A stretch of 41,190 nucleotides of DNA from JBBDWK01 sp040902885 (GTDB lineage: Bacteria; Acidobacteriota; Terriglobia; Bryobacterales; Bryobacteraceae): NCBI GenBank assembly GCA_040902885.1, contig JBBDWK010000020.1, positions 1 through 41,190 of the forward strand, in the 5' to 3' direction. The notes below the pieces were generated by a model. The model worked only from the letters and a program-made list of their open reading frames with translations. It searched no databases and was not told where the DNA came from. Below, piece by piece: positions 24,701 to 31,711 of the stretch; the first letter of the stretch is position 1; the number at the start of each line of letters is the position of its first letter. Both the position numbers and the translations under genes were made by a program.

Positions 24701-24930
24701 CGTTCAACGCCGTCCGCGGACCGGGGATCGCCAATTGGGATGCGAGTCTTTCGAAGATCGTCCGGTTCGGGGAGAGCAGGCGGCTGCAGATCGGCCTCGA
24801 AACCTTCAATACGTTCAACCATGCGCAATTCGAGGAAATGGGGACTCAACTGGGCGCGGCGACCTTCGGCGTGGTCACCAACGCCCGCGATCCCCGCGTG
24901 ATCCAGTTACGAGCGAAGTTTTCTTATTGA
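21715..24930 (+). CDS. TonB-dependent receptor, Oar-like, with carboxypeptidase-regulatory-like domain (2)
   Basis: A 1071-residue outer-membrane receptor. The signal peptide is MKLLSPLTVFAVVSAFA, followed by a carboxypeptidase-regulatory-like domain (about 22-110, GTITGFVYDESQAVVPNAEI), a plug with EIPINGRNFTQFLSLGTGV and FGFGIVNIVTKSGT, and a barrel ending QLRAKFSY. I use the ATG at 21715, which has GGAGG about 5 bases upstream and starts directly with the signal peptide; a TTG at 21676 would add a polar lead. The sulfatase gene follows 11 bases after the stop, so the two are probably co-transcribed and may act on the same (sulfated?) substrate. That substrate link is inference. Confidence 0.93.
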   Translation: MKLLSPLTVFAVVSAFAQEANQGTITGFVYDESQAVVPNAEITAVSRATGQARVVQGDEAGVYTVVALQPGVYDVKASASGFKTVEQRDITLNVGASVRVNFTMQVGAVSETITVEGVAPVLKTETGEVSTIVSGIQVTEIPINGRNFTQFLSLGTGVVSQQTGRQMGLGQEGNPLMSVHGGRISMNKYTYDGTLAMDTGGNRGLDLFPPMEAIGEVKVQKSNYGADAGGFGFGIVNIVTKSGTQQFHGDVYEYFRNEKLDARNFFANDRQGIKLNNFGYTVGGPFFIPGKYNADKSKDFFFWSQSWARRVGPQITSFTSPPTGVFTALVPTADQRAGRFGNATIRDPDAGQPFPGNTIPASRIDPNAAILMQAFLPLPNRAGAQNYVYNTRSFTRYREELIRWDHNFNSSWMWTTRYAQDTWEQDQDIAKPGPSNLETFPNLFAKPGKNLTTKLTTVVSPALVNLFTYGYSFNAISNQPLGGERPAGLNIPQAFPSNEFNRTPDVTFAQGFAGLGVGNPLNNDNPIHTFKNDLSWTRGKQTIKVGAEIIRHYKDSINYANEQGAFNFNGGVTGNALGDFLLGRAFTYTENDDDPGIDISGWANEFYIQDDIKATSKLTINAGVRWYVIRGANGGAAVGDNIAAFVPSLYDPAKAPRLLADGQIVPGTGDSLNGIITGADRKGLSDVGRSLMRPNNDVFGPRFGFAYSLTQKTVLRGGYGINSFWGTANNEGRRNNPPFNNSVNIQGARLSDPLGGTDRVFPANINSLDVYSKQPTVQSWSFTVQRELMGNTSLEIGYSGTRGVHLPRGIQLNQADSSRTGNANLRRPYLGFGTIGYNENSAVSKYHGLEASLVRRFTNGLHFEASYTWSKALGHPEGNPMDSRNKNLDFGLIDLDRTHMLSFNYVWEMPFFRGQGGVAAAVFGGWQISGITTFQSGVPANVTQPGDVANFGGGTGGQRPDLVGDPHEGRGDSLDRYFNTAAFRQVTGTGSLGNAPFNAVRGPGIANWDASLSKIVRFGESRRLQIGLETFNTFNHAQFEEMGTQLGAATFGVVTNARDPRVIQLRAKFSY

Positions 24931-24941
24931 GGCAAACGACA

Positions 24942-26438
24942 GTGCAACTCAATCGCAGAGAGATGATGGGCGCAGGCCTCGCGGCCCTGGCGCAGGCCGC
25001 GGACGGCGAACGCCCGAACGTATTGTTTTATTTTCCGGACCAGTTACGCGCGCAGGAGGTTGGCTACAACGGGGCGAAGAACGTTCCGACCCCGAACATC
25101 GACCGTCTGGCCGCGCAGGGCGTGACGTTCACCAACGCCGTTTCCTCGGTGCCGGTATGCACTCCCTACCGCGCCATGCTGCAAACGGGAAGGTGGCCGC
25201 TGTTGTCCTGCGGGTTCATGAACTGGGTGAATCTTCCCTCCACCGGTCAGTCCATCGGCGATGTGTTTTCGAAGGGCGGCTACGACACCGGGTTCATCGG
25301 CAAATGGCACCTCGCTGCGGGCCGGCTGGCGGGAACACTGAAGCGCGGCGTTCCCGCCCGGCCGCAGAAGGAGAGCGAGTTCGTCCCGCCAGGTGCCATG
25401 CGGATGGGCCATCGACACTGGGAGGCGTTTAACTTTCACGCCAACTTCGCGAATGCCTTCTACTATCGGGACACTCCCGAGCGGTTGATCATGCGGGGGT
25501 ACGAGACCGACGCCGAGACGGACATGGCGATCGCGTTCGCGCGTGAGCGCGCCAAAACGCGCCAGCCGTTCTTCCTCACCGTGGCTCCGCATCCGCCTCA
25601 TCCGCCGTGGAGACCGGAACAGACGCCGGCAGATGCGCTGGCGGCGACGCCCGAGAGGCTGTACTGGCGGCCGAACGTGAAGGGCCGCAAGGACACGCCG
25701 GTCTACGATCCGAGGTGTTATTACGCCATGGTGAAGAACGTCGACGACAACGTGGGAAGGATCCTGCGTTTTCTCGATGATTCCGGTCTGGCGGACAACA
25801 CCATCTTTGTCTTCACTTCCGATCATGGGGAGATGCTGGCGAGCCATGGACGCTATAACAAGATGGTGCCCTATGCCGAAGCGCTGGATGTGCCGCTGGC
25901 GATTCGCTGGCCGCGGAAGATCAAACCCGGTGTGAAATCGGACGCGTTGTTCACGCCTATGGACTTTCTGCCGACGCTGGCCGGCATGTGCGGTCTGGCT
26001 ACGCCTTCCATCGTGAACGGCAGGGACCTATCGCGGCAGGTCTTGGCGCAGAATGGGCCGGAACACGACGCGGCGCTGATAGCGAATTATGTGTCGCACT
26101 GGGACTTCCCGGAGACCATGACGGATTGGCCGGAGTGGAGGGGTATCCGCACCAAGCAGCACACGTACGTCCGCTGGTTGAACGGAGCCGAGGAGCTGTA
26201 CGACAATCTTGCCGACCCATACCAACTGCGCAATGTACTGGACGGCAGGCAGGAGCCGGCCGTAGTGCACAAGTTGCGGGAGCGGCTCAAGGACCTGATG
26301 CACGACAGCCACGACGACTTTTTGCCTGGAACCCGCCTTGGCGAGTGGCTGACTCCAGAGCGGAACATGCTGCGGAATGCACTAGGGCCGTTGCAGCAGG
26401 AACAATCAACAACCGCTCCCTCACGGTCGCGGCTCTGA
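24942..26438 (+). CDS. TAT-type sulfatase, 3' end built from a repeat
   Basis: A 498-residue member of the sulfatase/alkaline phosphatase superfamily. The FGly-forming motif is VCTPYRAMLQTG (Cys73, pattern C-x-P-x-R), so it belongs to the formylglycine class. Metal-site features include FYFPDQ near residue 30 and TSDHGEMLASHGRYNK later. The N-terminus NRREMMGAGLAALAQA looks like a short twin-arginine export signal. I chose GTG at 24942 with GAGG 9 bases upstream; in-frame ATGs at 24963 and 24966 would remove the RR. The last nine codons (TTAPSRSRL and stop) fall in the left arm of the inverted repeat at 26410-26474, so the native C-terminus may have been replaced. It is probably exported to desulfate a carbohydrate. 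A sulfatase-maturing enzyme is not in the window. Confidence 0.88.
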   Translation: MQLNRREMMGAGLAALAQAADGERPNVLFYFPDQLRAQEVGYNGAKNVPTPNIDRLAAQGVTFTNAVSSVPVCTPYRAMLQTGRWPLLSCGFMNWVNLPSTGQSIGDVFSKGGYDTGFIGKWHLAAGRLAGTLKRGVPARPQKESEFVPPGAMRMGHRHWEAFNFHANFANAFYYRDTPERLIMRGYETDAETDMAIAFARERAKTRQPFFLTVAPHPPHPPWRPEQTPADALAATPERLYWRPNVKGRKDTPVYDPRCYYAMVKNVDDNVGRILRFLDDSGLADNTIFVFTSDHGEMLASHGRYNKMVPYAEALDVPLAIRWPRKIKPGVKSDALFTPMDFLPTLAGMCGLATPSIVNGRDLSRQVLAQNGPEHDAALIANYVSHWDFPETMTDWPEWRGIRTKQHTYVRWLNGAEELYDNLADPYQLRNVLDGRQEPAVVHKLRERLKDLMHDSHDDFLPGTRLGEWLTPERNMLRNALGPLQQEQSTTAPSRSRL

Positions 26439-26474
26439 AAGACTTACCGAGCCGCGACCGTGAGGGAGCGGTTG
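26410..26474. repeat. Perfect 26-bp inverted repeat (dispersed block A, two copies)
   Basis: The arms at 26410-26435 and 26449-26474 are exact reverse complements over 26 bases, with a 13-base loop. Each arm contains block A, with core CCGCTCCCTCACGGTC, also found at 10108-10131. The left arm covers the end of the sulfatase coding region and the stop codon starts right after it (26436-26438). The right arm lies just upstream of the cobalamin adenosyltransferase gene. The transcript could form a very stable stem, acting as a terminator, an mRNA stabiliser or a processing site; no T tract follows. Confidence 0.85.
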
Positions 26475-26499
26475 AAGTACTTACCAGGGTGGGAGACAG

Positions 26500-27120
26500 A
26501 TGGAATTTAACGAACCGAAGCTCGCTCTGAATCGCATCTATACGAAACGCGGCGACCGCGGAGAGACTAACCTGGTTGGCGGCCAGCGGGTCTCCAAGGA
26601 CGCCTTGCGCATCGAATCCTACGGGGTTGTGGACGAGCTGAATTCCTTCGTCGGAATGGCTTGTGTTTCGGCGCAGGAGCTGGCGGCCGGCCATCCGGAG
26701 ATGGGGCGGCTCGCGGGAATCCTCCGCCGCGTGCAGCATGAACTGTTCAATCTGGGTTCGATACTGGCCACCCTGCCCGAGGACGTGCACGCCAAGCAGC
26801 CCAGGATCACCGGCGAGGAAGTCCGGCAGCTCGAGGCTGAGATTGACCAGGCTAACGAGAACCTGCCGGCGCTGCGCTCCTTCGTGCTTCCGGGCGGATC
26901 GCGCATCAACACCGAGCTGCACGCCTGCCGCACCATCTGCCGCAGGGCCGAGAGAGTCTGTGTGGCTTTGGGACGCGAGGAAGAGGCGCCGCCCGAGGCG
27001 GTGCGCTATCTCAACAGGCTCAGCGATGCCTTGTTCGTCTGGAGCCGCTGGGCAACCCATATTCTCGGCCTGGAGGAAACGCTCTGGGAACCCAACCAGT
27101 CGGCTTCCGGTTTGAAGTAG
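26500..27120 (+). CDS. PduO-type cob(I)alamin adenosyltransferase
   Basis: A 206-residue enzyme that transfers the adenosyl group of ATP to cob(I)alamin, giving adenosylcobalamin. Family marks are the N-terminal ATP-binding IYTKRGDRGETNLVGG (about 13-28), GVVDELNSFVGMA, LPGGSRINTELHACRTICRRAER (His/Arg active-site helix, about 128-152) and NRLSDALFVWSRWA near the end. Length matches the PduO/ATR family. GGGAGA 8 bases before the ATG supports the start. The DUF6580 gene follows by 15 bases in the same direction, so a shared role in B12 handling is plausible. Confidence 0.94.
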   Translation: MEFNEPKLALNRIYTKRGDRGETNLVGGQRVSKDALRIESYGVVDELNSFVGMACVSAQELAAGHPEMGRLAGILRRVQHELFNLGSILATLPEDVHAKQPRITGEEVRQLEAEIDQANENLPALRSFVLPGGSRINTELHACRTICRRAERVCVALGREEEAPPEAVRYLNRLSDALFVWSRWATHILGLEETLWEPNQSASGLK

Positions 27121-27135
27121 GATGGAGAGACCGAT

Positions 27136-27690
27136 ATGACCAGGAGATTGAGCCCGCAAACGTCCGCCGTGACATTGACCGCTTTGGGCGCGCTGGCGCG
27201 CCTGATTCCGCATCCCCCGAACTTCGCGCCGGTCGGGAGCGTGAGCCTGTTTGCCGGGGCACGGATTGCCGGGTGGCAGGCGTACCTTGTCCCGCTCGTG
27301 CTGATGCTCGCCACCAATCTGGTGCTGGGCGCGATGCAGGGATTTGCACCGTTTTCAAAGGCGACACTAGTGGTCTGCGTCAGTTTCCTGATCAGCGTGT
27401 GGATTGGGCGGCGTCTGCGCGGACCGCTTAGCGCGGGCCGCTTCACGTGCGCGGTGCTGCTTTCGAGCACGCAGTTTTTCCTGGTGACGAACTTCGGGAC
27501 GTGGCTGCTCGAGACGATGTACCCCAAGACGGCGGCCGGACTAGTCGCATGCTACCTTGCAGCTATTCCATTCTTCGGCCGCACGGTCGTCTCGGACTTC
27601 CTTTATTCCGGCGTGCTGTTTGGGACGTACGCGCTGATCGAGCGTCTCACAAATCGCGAAACGCTGGAAACCGGCTGTACTACAATTTAA
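27136..27690 (+). CDS. DUF6580 family membrane protein
   Basis: A 184-residue membrane protein with about five hydrophobic helices. The N-terminal pattern ALARLIPHPPNFAPVGSVSLFAG is that of DUF6580, a small membrane family I recall as resembling ECF transporter substrate-binding components. The tail LTNRETLETG is soluble. GGAGAG upstream of the ATG supports the start. Its position directly after a cobalamin adenosyltransferase gene suggests a role in uptake of cobalamin, cobinamide or cobalt. That is inference; no ECF ATPase or T-component is in the window. Confidence 0.75.
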   Translation: MTRRLSPQTSAVTLTALGALARLIPHPPNFAPVGSVSLFAGARIAGWQAYLVPLVLMLATNLVLGAMQGFAPFSKATLVVCVSFLISVWIGRRLRGPLSAGRFTCAVLLSSTQFFLVTNFGTWLLETMYPKTAAGLVACYLAAIPFFGRTVVSDFLYSGVLFGTYALIERLTNRETLETGCTTI

Positions 27691-27695
27691 ACAGC

Positions 27696-28094
27696 ATGGC
27701 GGCTCGGGTCACCGCTACCACGCGCATTCGCTCCCACCCCCACCTCAGCGAGGAGATCAACCGGAATATCGTCCAGTCGGAGGTTGAGGGCGGCGTGTAT
27801 CTGGACGATCTTCCTCCCGGCGCCGAGATTGAAGTGGAGACACAGAACCGCTCGTACCGGATTGTGGTGCAGGGGCGCGGCGAGGCACTGATCTCGGGCC
27901 ATCCAAAATTCTGCCCGCAGCCGGTTCTAGTACGCATTGAAGGCTGCAACTGGGGAGGCTCCATGCTGAAAGTGAGCTTCATCGGGCGCGGCATGCACCT
28001 GGAGTTTCGCCACCCTTCTTTCAAGTTGATTACCACCTCGCCCATCGTTGAAATACGCAGCATCCTGACGTTTGAATGCAGCAAGAATTCCTAG
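27696..28094 (+). CDS. Small protein, unknown function
   Basis: A 132-residue protein starting at the ATG 27696, only 5 bases after the DUF6580 stop. It is beta-rich, with GGVYLDDLPPGAEIEVET, YRIVVQGRGEALISGHPKF and GRGMHLEFRHPSFKLITTSPIVEI, and has no signal peptide or membrane helix. I do not recognise a named domain; the look is of a compact beta-barrel or PilZ-sized domain. Shine-Dalgarno complementarity is weak, so it may depend on translation of the gene before it. Codon use is like its neighbours, which supports it being a real gene. Confidence 0.65.
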   Translation: MAARVTATTRIRSHPHLSEEINRNIVQSEVEGGVYLDDLPPGAEIEVETQNRSYRIVVQGRGEALISGHPKFCPQPVLVRIEGCNWGGSMLKVSFIGRGMHLEFRHPSFKLITTSPIVEIRSILTFECSKNS

Positions 28095-28162
28095 ATCACT
28101 CCTAAATCACATTCCTGGATCACGCTCCTGGATCACTCCTGGATCACGCTCTTGACTCCATT
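28090..28162. repeat. Short tandem repeat upstream of receptor 3
   Basis: Six degenerate units of CCTGGATCAC with alternating tails (CT, ATT, GCT) run head to tail: 28090-28100, 28101-28113, 28114-28126, 28127-28137, 28138-28150 and a worn unit 28151-28162. Units are 11 or 13 bases, so two make a period of 24, close to two helical turns. The array begins at the last codons of the preceding gene and lies 100-170 bases upstream of the third TonB receptor gene. Confidence 0.8.
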
Positions 28163-28261
28163 CCGGTCCGCACGTAAACTATCAACGATCATCGGTTATT
28201 AGGCTGGAGCCGTCAATGGCCGGTGAACTTTAAATGGAAAGGCGTAACCAGGGTGAGAACT

Positions 28262-31200
28262 ATGCCGGTTTTGAATGCTTCAGGCGCGCTCAAGCGTCTT
28301 GCCGCCGGGATTTTCCTACTGTCCGTCGTGTCCGCTCCGGGGCAGATCGTGGCCACCGGCTCGGTAGAGGGTCTGGTGCGCGACCCGGCAAACGCCGCGG
28401 TTGCCGGCGTGACTCTCAAGCTCACCAACGTGCAGACGGGAGTCTCCACCGCCACAGTAAGCAACGGCGCCGGCTATTATACTTTCCCGGCTGTAAGAGC
28501 CGGCCTCTACCAGGTCGAGGCGTCCCTGCAAGGCTTCCGCCGGGTGCTGAACGAGTTCACCGTGCAGACCGCCGTGAAGACGACGGTGGATATTCAACTC
28601 GAGCTGGGCGAGGTCACGCAGTCGGTGGAAGTCACCGCCAACGTGCCCGTCCTCGAGACCGCTTCGGCGTCGCTGAGCACGGTCGTGACCAACCGCCAGG
28701 TGACCGATCTGCCGCTGGCCGGACGAAACCCATACATGCTGATTCTGCTGAGTCCCGGCGTAATCCAGACCAGAAACCCGGGCCCCAGCGCCATGAACGA
28801 TATCAGCGGCAGTTCGTATTTTTCGACGAACGGCGCCAACATGCGAATGAACGGCTTCACCATGGACGGCGTGATGAACACCGTCTCCGACCGTGTCGCT
28901 TATGTCCCGCCGGTGGATCAGGTGGAAGAGTTCAACGTGCAGACCAACACCTTCGATGCCGAGTACGGATATGCCGCCGGCGCCTTTGTCAATGTGGTGA
29001 CCAAGTCCGGCACAAACGGCCTGCACGGAAGCGCCTATGAATTTCTGCGGAATTCGGCGTTGAACGCCAACCAGTTCTTCGCCAACTCGCGGGGAATCCC
29101 CAAGCCGACATTTCAGTTCAACCAATTCGGAGCTGCCGTGGGCGGTCCCGCGCTCCCGAATCGCACGTTCTGGTTTTTCAACTACGAAGGAATACGGGAA
29201 ACCCGGCCGAGCACCGCGATCGGGACAGTTCCCACGGCGCTGGAACGGAGCGGGGACTTCTCACAGACGCGGGACGCCGGAGGCCGGCTGGTCGGAATTT
29301 ACGATCCCTTTTCCACCCGGCCGTCGGGAAACGGCTTCATCCGGGATGCCTTTCCCAACAACCGCATCCCAGCCGCCAGGATGGATCCCGCCGCCCGAAG
29401 CATGTTCGACACGCTCATCCCGCAGCCGAACGGACCCGGAGATCCGCTGACGGCCACCAACAATCTCGCTCGGACGCTGGTCGGCAGCACTCCGATGGAT
29501 TCGTATTCCTTGCGGATCGACCACAACTTCAGCTCGAACCACCAGCTTTTTGGCCGGTGGTCGCAGGCAAAAACCTCCAGTGAATCCGATTATTTCATCG
29601 ACGTTGGCGGCAAGAATCGAAATAATCGCGTCCAGACCTCGGTTGCCGCGGGCGACACGATCGTGTTCAGCCCGAGCACCCTGCTGACGATCAATGGCGG
29701 CTTCACGCGCTGGACGCAGCAGGGCATACAGCCGGACAACGACCTCGGGCAATTCGGCTTCCCGGCGGCGCTCATCAACAGGATGCAGCAGCAGAAAGTG
29801 CCGCGCATCAACAACACCGATATGGTTTTCTTCGGAGCGATTGAAGGAAGCTGGTTCGAGCACACCAACACGTGGACTTATTCGGTCAACCTCCGCCATA
29901 CCCAGGGCCGGCACGCCATGAAGATGGGCTTCCAATCCATCATCAAGCAAAACAACTCCCAGGGCGCCAACCAGCCGATGGGCCAATTTAGTTTCGATCG
30001 CGCCTTCACCCAGGGACCGGATCCGACCAGCCGCGGCTCCGCCATCGGATACGGAACGGCTTCCTATCTGCTGGGAACTCCGGCTTCGGGAAACATCACT
30101 TTGAACTCCAGTGGAGCGACCAATTCGCCTTTCTATGGCTGGTTTTTCCAGGATGACATACGCCTCTCGTCCCGGCTGACTCTGAACGTGGGACTCCGAT
30201 ACGAAGTGCTCCTGCCCGCCACCGAGCGGTATAACCGCTCAACCGTGGGATTCGCGTATGACAGCGCCAATCCGATCGAAGCGGCGGCCAAAGCGGCATA
30301 CGCCCGAAACCCCATCCCCGAGTTGTCTCCGGACCAGTTTCGGGTTCTTGGCGGTTTGTTATTTGCCACCCCCGACAATCGCCAGAACGGAATCACCGAC
30401 AAAAACAACTGGAGCCCTCGCATTGGAGTCGCCTATAAGATCACGGACAAGACCGTTTTCCGTGCCGGTTTCGGCCGTTTCCACTCCTACTGGTGGGCGC
30501 CGTTCACGCGCGATACCGGATTCAGCTCGCAAACTCCGTTCATTTCATCCCTTGGAGAGTTCCGGCCGGCGGACGTCTTGAGCAATCCGTTTCCCAACGG
30601 TTTCGCCGAGCCTATTGGCTCGAGCCAGGGACTCGCAACACTTCTGGGAACGTCGATCTCCTTCTACGATCAGTCCCGCAGACAGGGCTACAACGACCGC
30701 ATCAGCGCCGGATTCCAGCACGAATTACGACGGGACTTCCGGCTTGAGGCGAATTACGTCGGGCAATGGGCCTCCCAACTGCCAGTCGGCAGCTCAGGCT
30801 CGGGCGTGACTCCCTCGTCGCCCAGGGAGCAGGATCGGGAACTTCGTTTCCTGTCCGCCCAGCACCTGGGGCTGCGGAATCGCCTGTTCGAGCGGGCGCC
30901 CAATCCGTTCTTCGGATTGATCTCGACCGGCGAGCTGGCGGCGCCGACGATAACCGTCCAGAATCTGCTCTCGAGCTATCCGCATTTTACGGGTGCGACC
31001 GCCACGCGGCAGACAATCGGCACCTCGAAATACCATAGCCTGCAGGTGACCGCGATGAAGCGGTACTCGAGCGGAATCCAATTATTGAGCGCCTACACCT
31101 TCTCGAAGTCGCTGGAGAAGGTGCGGTACATCAACGTGAACGATGCCGATCCCAGCCAGACGATTGGCGAGTTTGATCGTCCGCACCGGGTTACCCTCGG

Positions 31201-31690
31201 CGCCATCGCCGAGCTGCCCTTCGGCCCGGGCAAGCCTTGGGGACCCCGTTCCGGCCTTGAAGGAAAGCTGATCGGCGGATGGCAAGTGAACGCCATCTAT
31301 ACGTTCCAGAGCGGCGAAGCGCTGCCGCTCGATGTGGGCCTGCTCTCCACCGGCCAGGATCCCCGGCTCAGCCCCGGCGAGCGGAGCGTCGACGGGTGGT
31401 TCAACCCGAATGCGTTTCAGGTGCTGCCGCAGTTCTCGCTGCGGGATCTCTCGTACACGCTTTCCAGGCTTCGCGGCGACGGGATCAATAACTGGGATCT
31501 GTCCGTGATCAAGGACACCCAGGCGACCGAGCGGCTCAAAGTTCAGTTTCGCTGGGAGCTGTACAACGCCTTCAATCGGGCCCAGTTCAGCCGCCCGAAT
31601 CTGAACCCCACCAGCGGGGGCTACACCCGGATCACGGGAACCGTGGCTACCCCGAGAGAGATGCAGTTCGGGCTGAAGTTGATCTTTTGA
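28262..31690 (+). CDS. TonB-dependent receptor, Oar-like, with carboxypeptidase-regulatory-like domain (3)
   Basis: A 1142-residue outer-membrane receptor: signal peptide (about 1-28, RLAAGIFLLSVVSAPGQ), carboxypeptidase-regulatory-like domain (about 35-122, GSVEGLVRDPANAAVAGVTL), plug with DLPLAGRNPYMLILLSPGV and GAFVNVVTKSGTNGLHGSAYE, and a barrel ending QFGLKLIF with an aromatic terminus. I chose the ATG at 28262, preceded by GGTGAG; a GTG at 28223 would add 13 residues before the signal peptide. It is followed convergently by the DUF1501/PSD1 pair. The ligand is unknown; adjacency to B12 genes upstream and carbohydrate-type enzymes downstream points in two different directions. Confidence 0.93.
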   Translation: MPVLNASGALKRLAAGIFLLSVVSAPGQIVATGSVEGLVRDPANAAVAGVTLKLTNVQTGVSTATVSNGAGYYTFPAVRAGLYQVEASLQGFRRVLNEFTVQTAVKTTVDIQLELGEVTQSVEVTANVPVLETASASLSTVVTNRQVTDLPLAGRNPYMLILLSPGVIQTRNPGPSAMNDISGSSYFSTNGANMRMNGFTMDGVMNTVSDRVAYVPPVDQVEEFNVQTNTFDAEYGYAAGAFVNVVTKSGTNGLHGSAYEFLRNSALNANQFFANSRGIPKPTFQFNQFGAAVGGPALPNRTFWFFNYEGIRETRPSTAIGTVPTALERSGDFSQTRDAGGRLVGIYDPFSTRPSGNGFIRDAFPNNRIPAARMDPAARSMFDTLIPQPNGPGDPLTATNNLARTLVGSTPMDSYSLRIDHNFSSNHQLFGRWSQAKTSSESDYFIDVGGKNRNNRVQTSVAAGDTIVFSPSTLLTINGGFTRWTQQGIQPDNDLGQFGFPAALINRMQQQKVPRINNTDMVFFGAIEGSWFEHTNTWTYSVNLRHTQGRHAMKMGFQSIIKQNNSQGANQPMGQFSFDRAFTQGPDPTSRGSAIGYGTASYLLGTPASGNITLNSSGATNSPFYGWFFQDDIRLSSRLTLNVGLRYEVLLPATERYNRSTVGFAYDSANPIEAAAKAAYARNPIPELSPDQFRVLGGLLFATPDNRQNGITDKNNWSPRIGVAYKITDKTVFRAGFGRFHSYWWAPFTRDTGFSSQTPFISSLGEFRPADVLSNPFPNGFAEPIGSSQGLATLLGTSISFYDQSRRQGYNDRISAGFQHELRRDFRLEANYVGQWASQLPVGSSGSGVTPSSPREQDRELRFLSAQHLGLRNRLFERAPNPFFGLISTGELAAPTITVQNLLSSYPHFTGATATRQTIGTSKYHSLQVTAMKRYSSGIQLLSAYTFSKSLEKVRYINVNDADPSQTIGEFDRPHRVTLGAIAELPFGPGKPWGPRSGLEGKLIGGWQVNAIYTFQSGEALPLDVGLLSTGQDPRLSPGERSVDGWFNPNAFQVLPQFSLRDLSYTLSRLRGDGINNWDLSVIKDTQATERLKVQFRWELYNAFNRAQFSRPNLNPTSGGYTRITGTVATPREMQFGLKLIF

Positions 31691-31711
31691 GGAAGACCTT
31701 AGTACTACGCG

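Noticed and set aside
21571..24849. A long minus-strand open frame of about 1090 codons opposite receptor 2
   Set aside because: Its composition is the usual antisense shadow of a G+C-rich gene; the plus-strand receptor has a signal peptide, domains and a correct C-terminus.
24489..24941. N-terminal extension of the sulfatase reading frame into receptor 2
   Set aside because: The translation has no fold pattern, overlaps a clear coding frame, and a good ribosome site with a twin-arginine signal supports the start at 24942.
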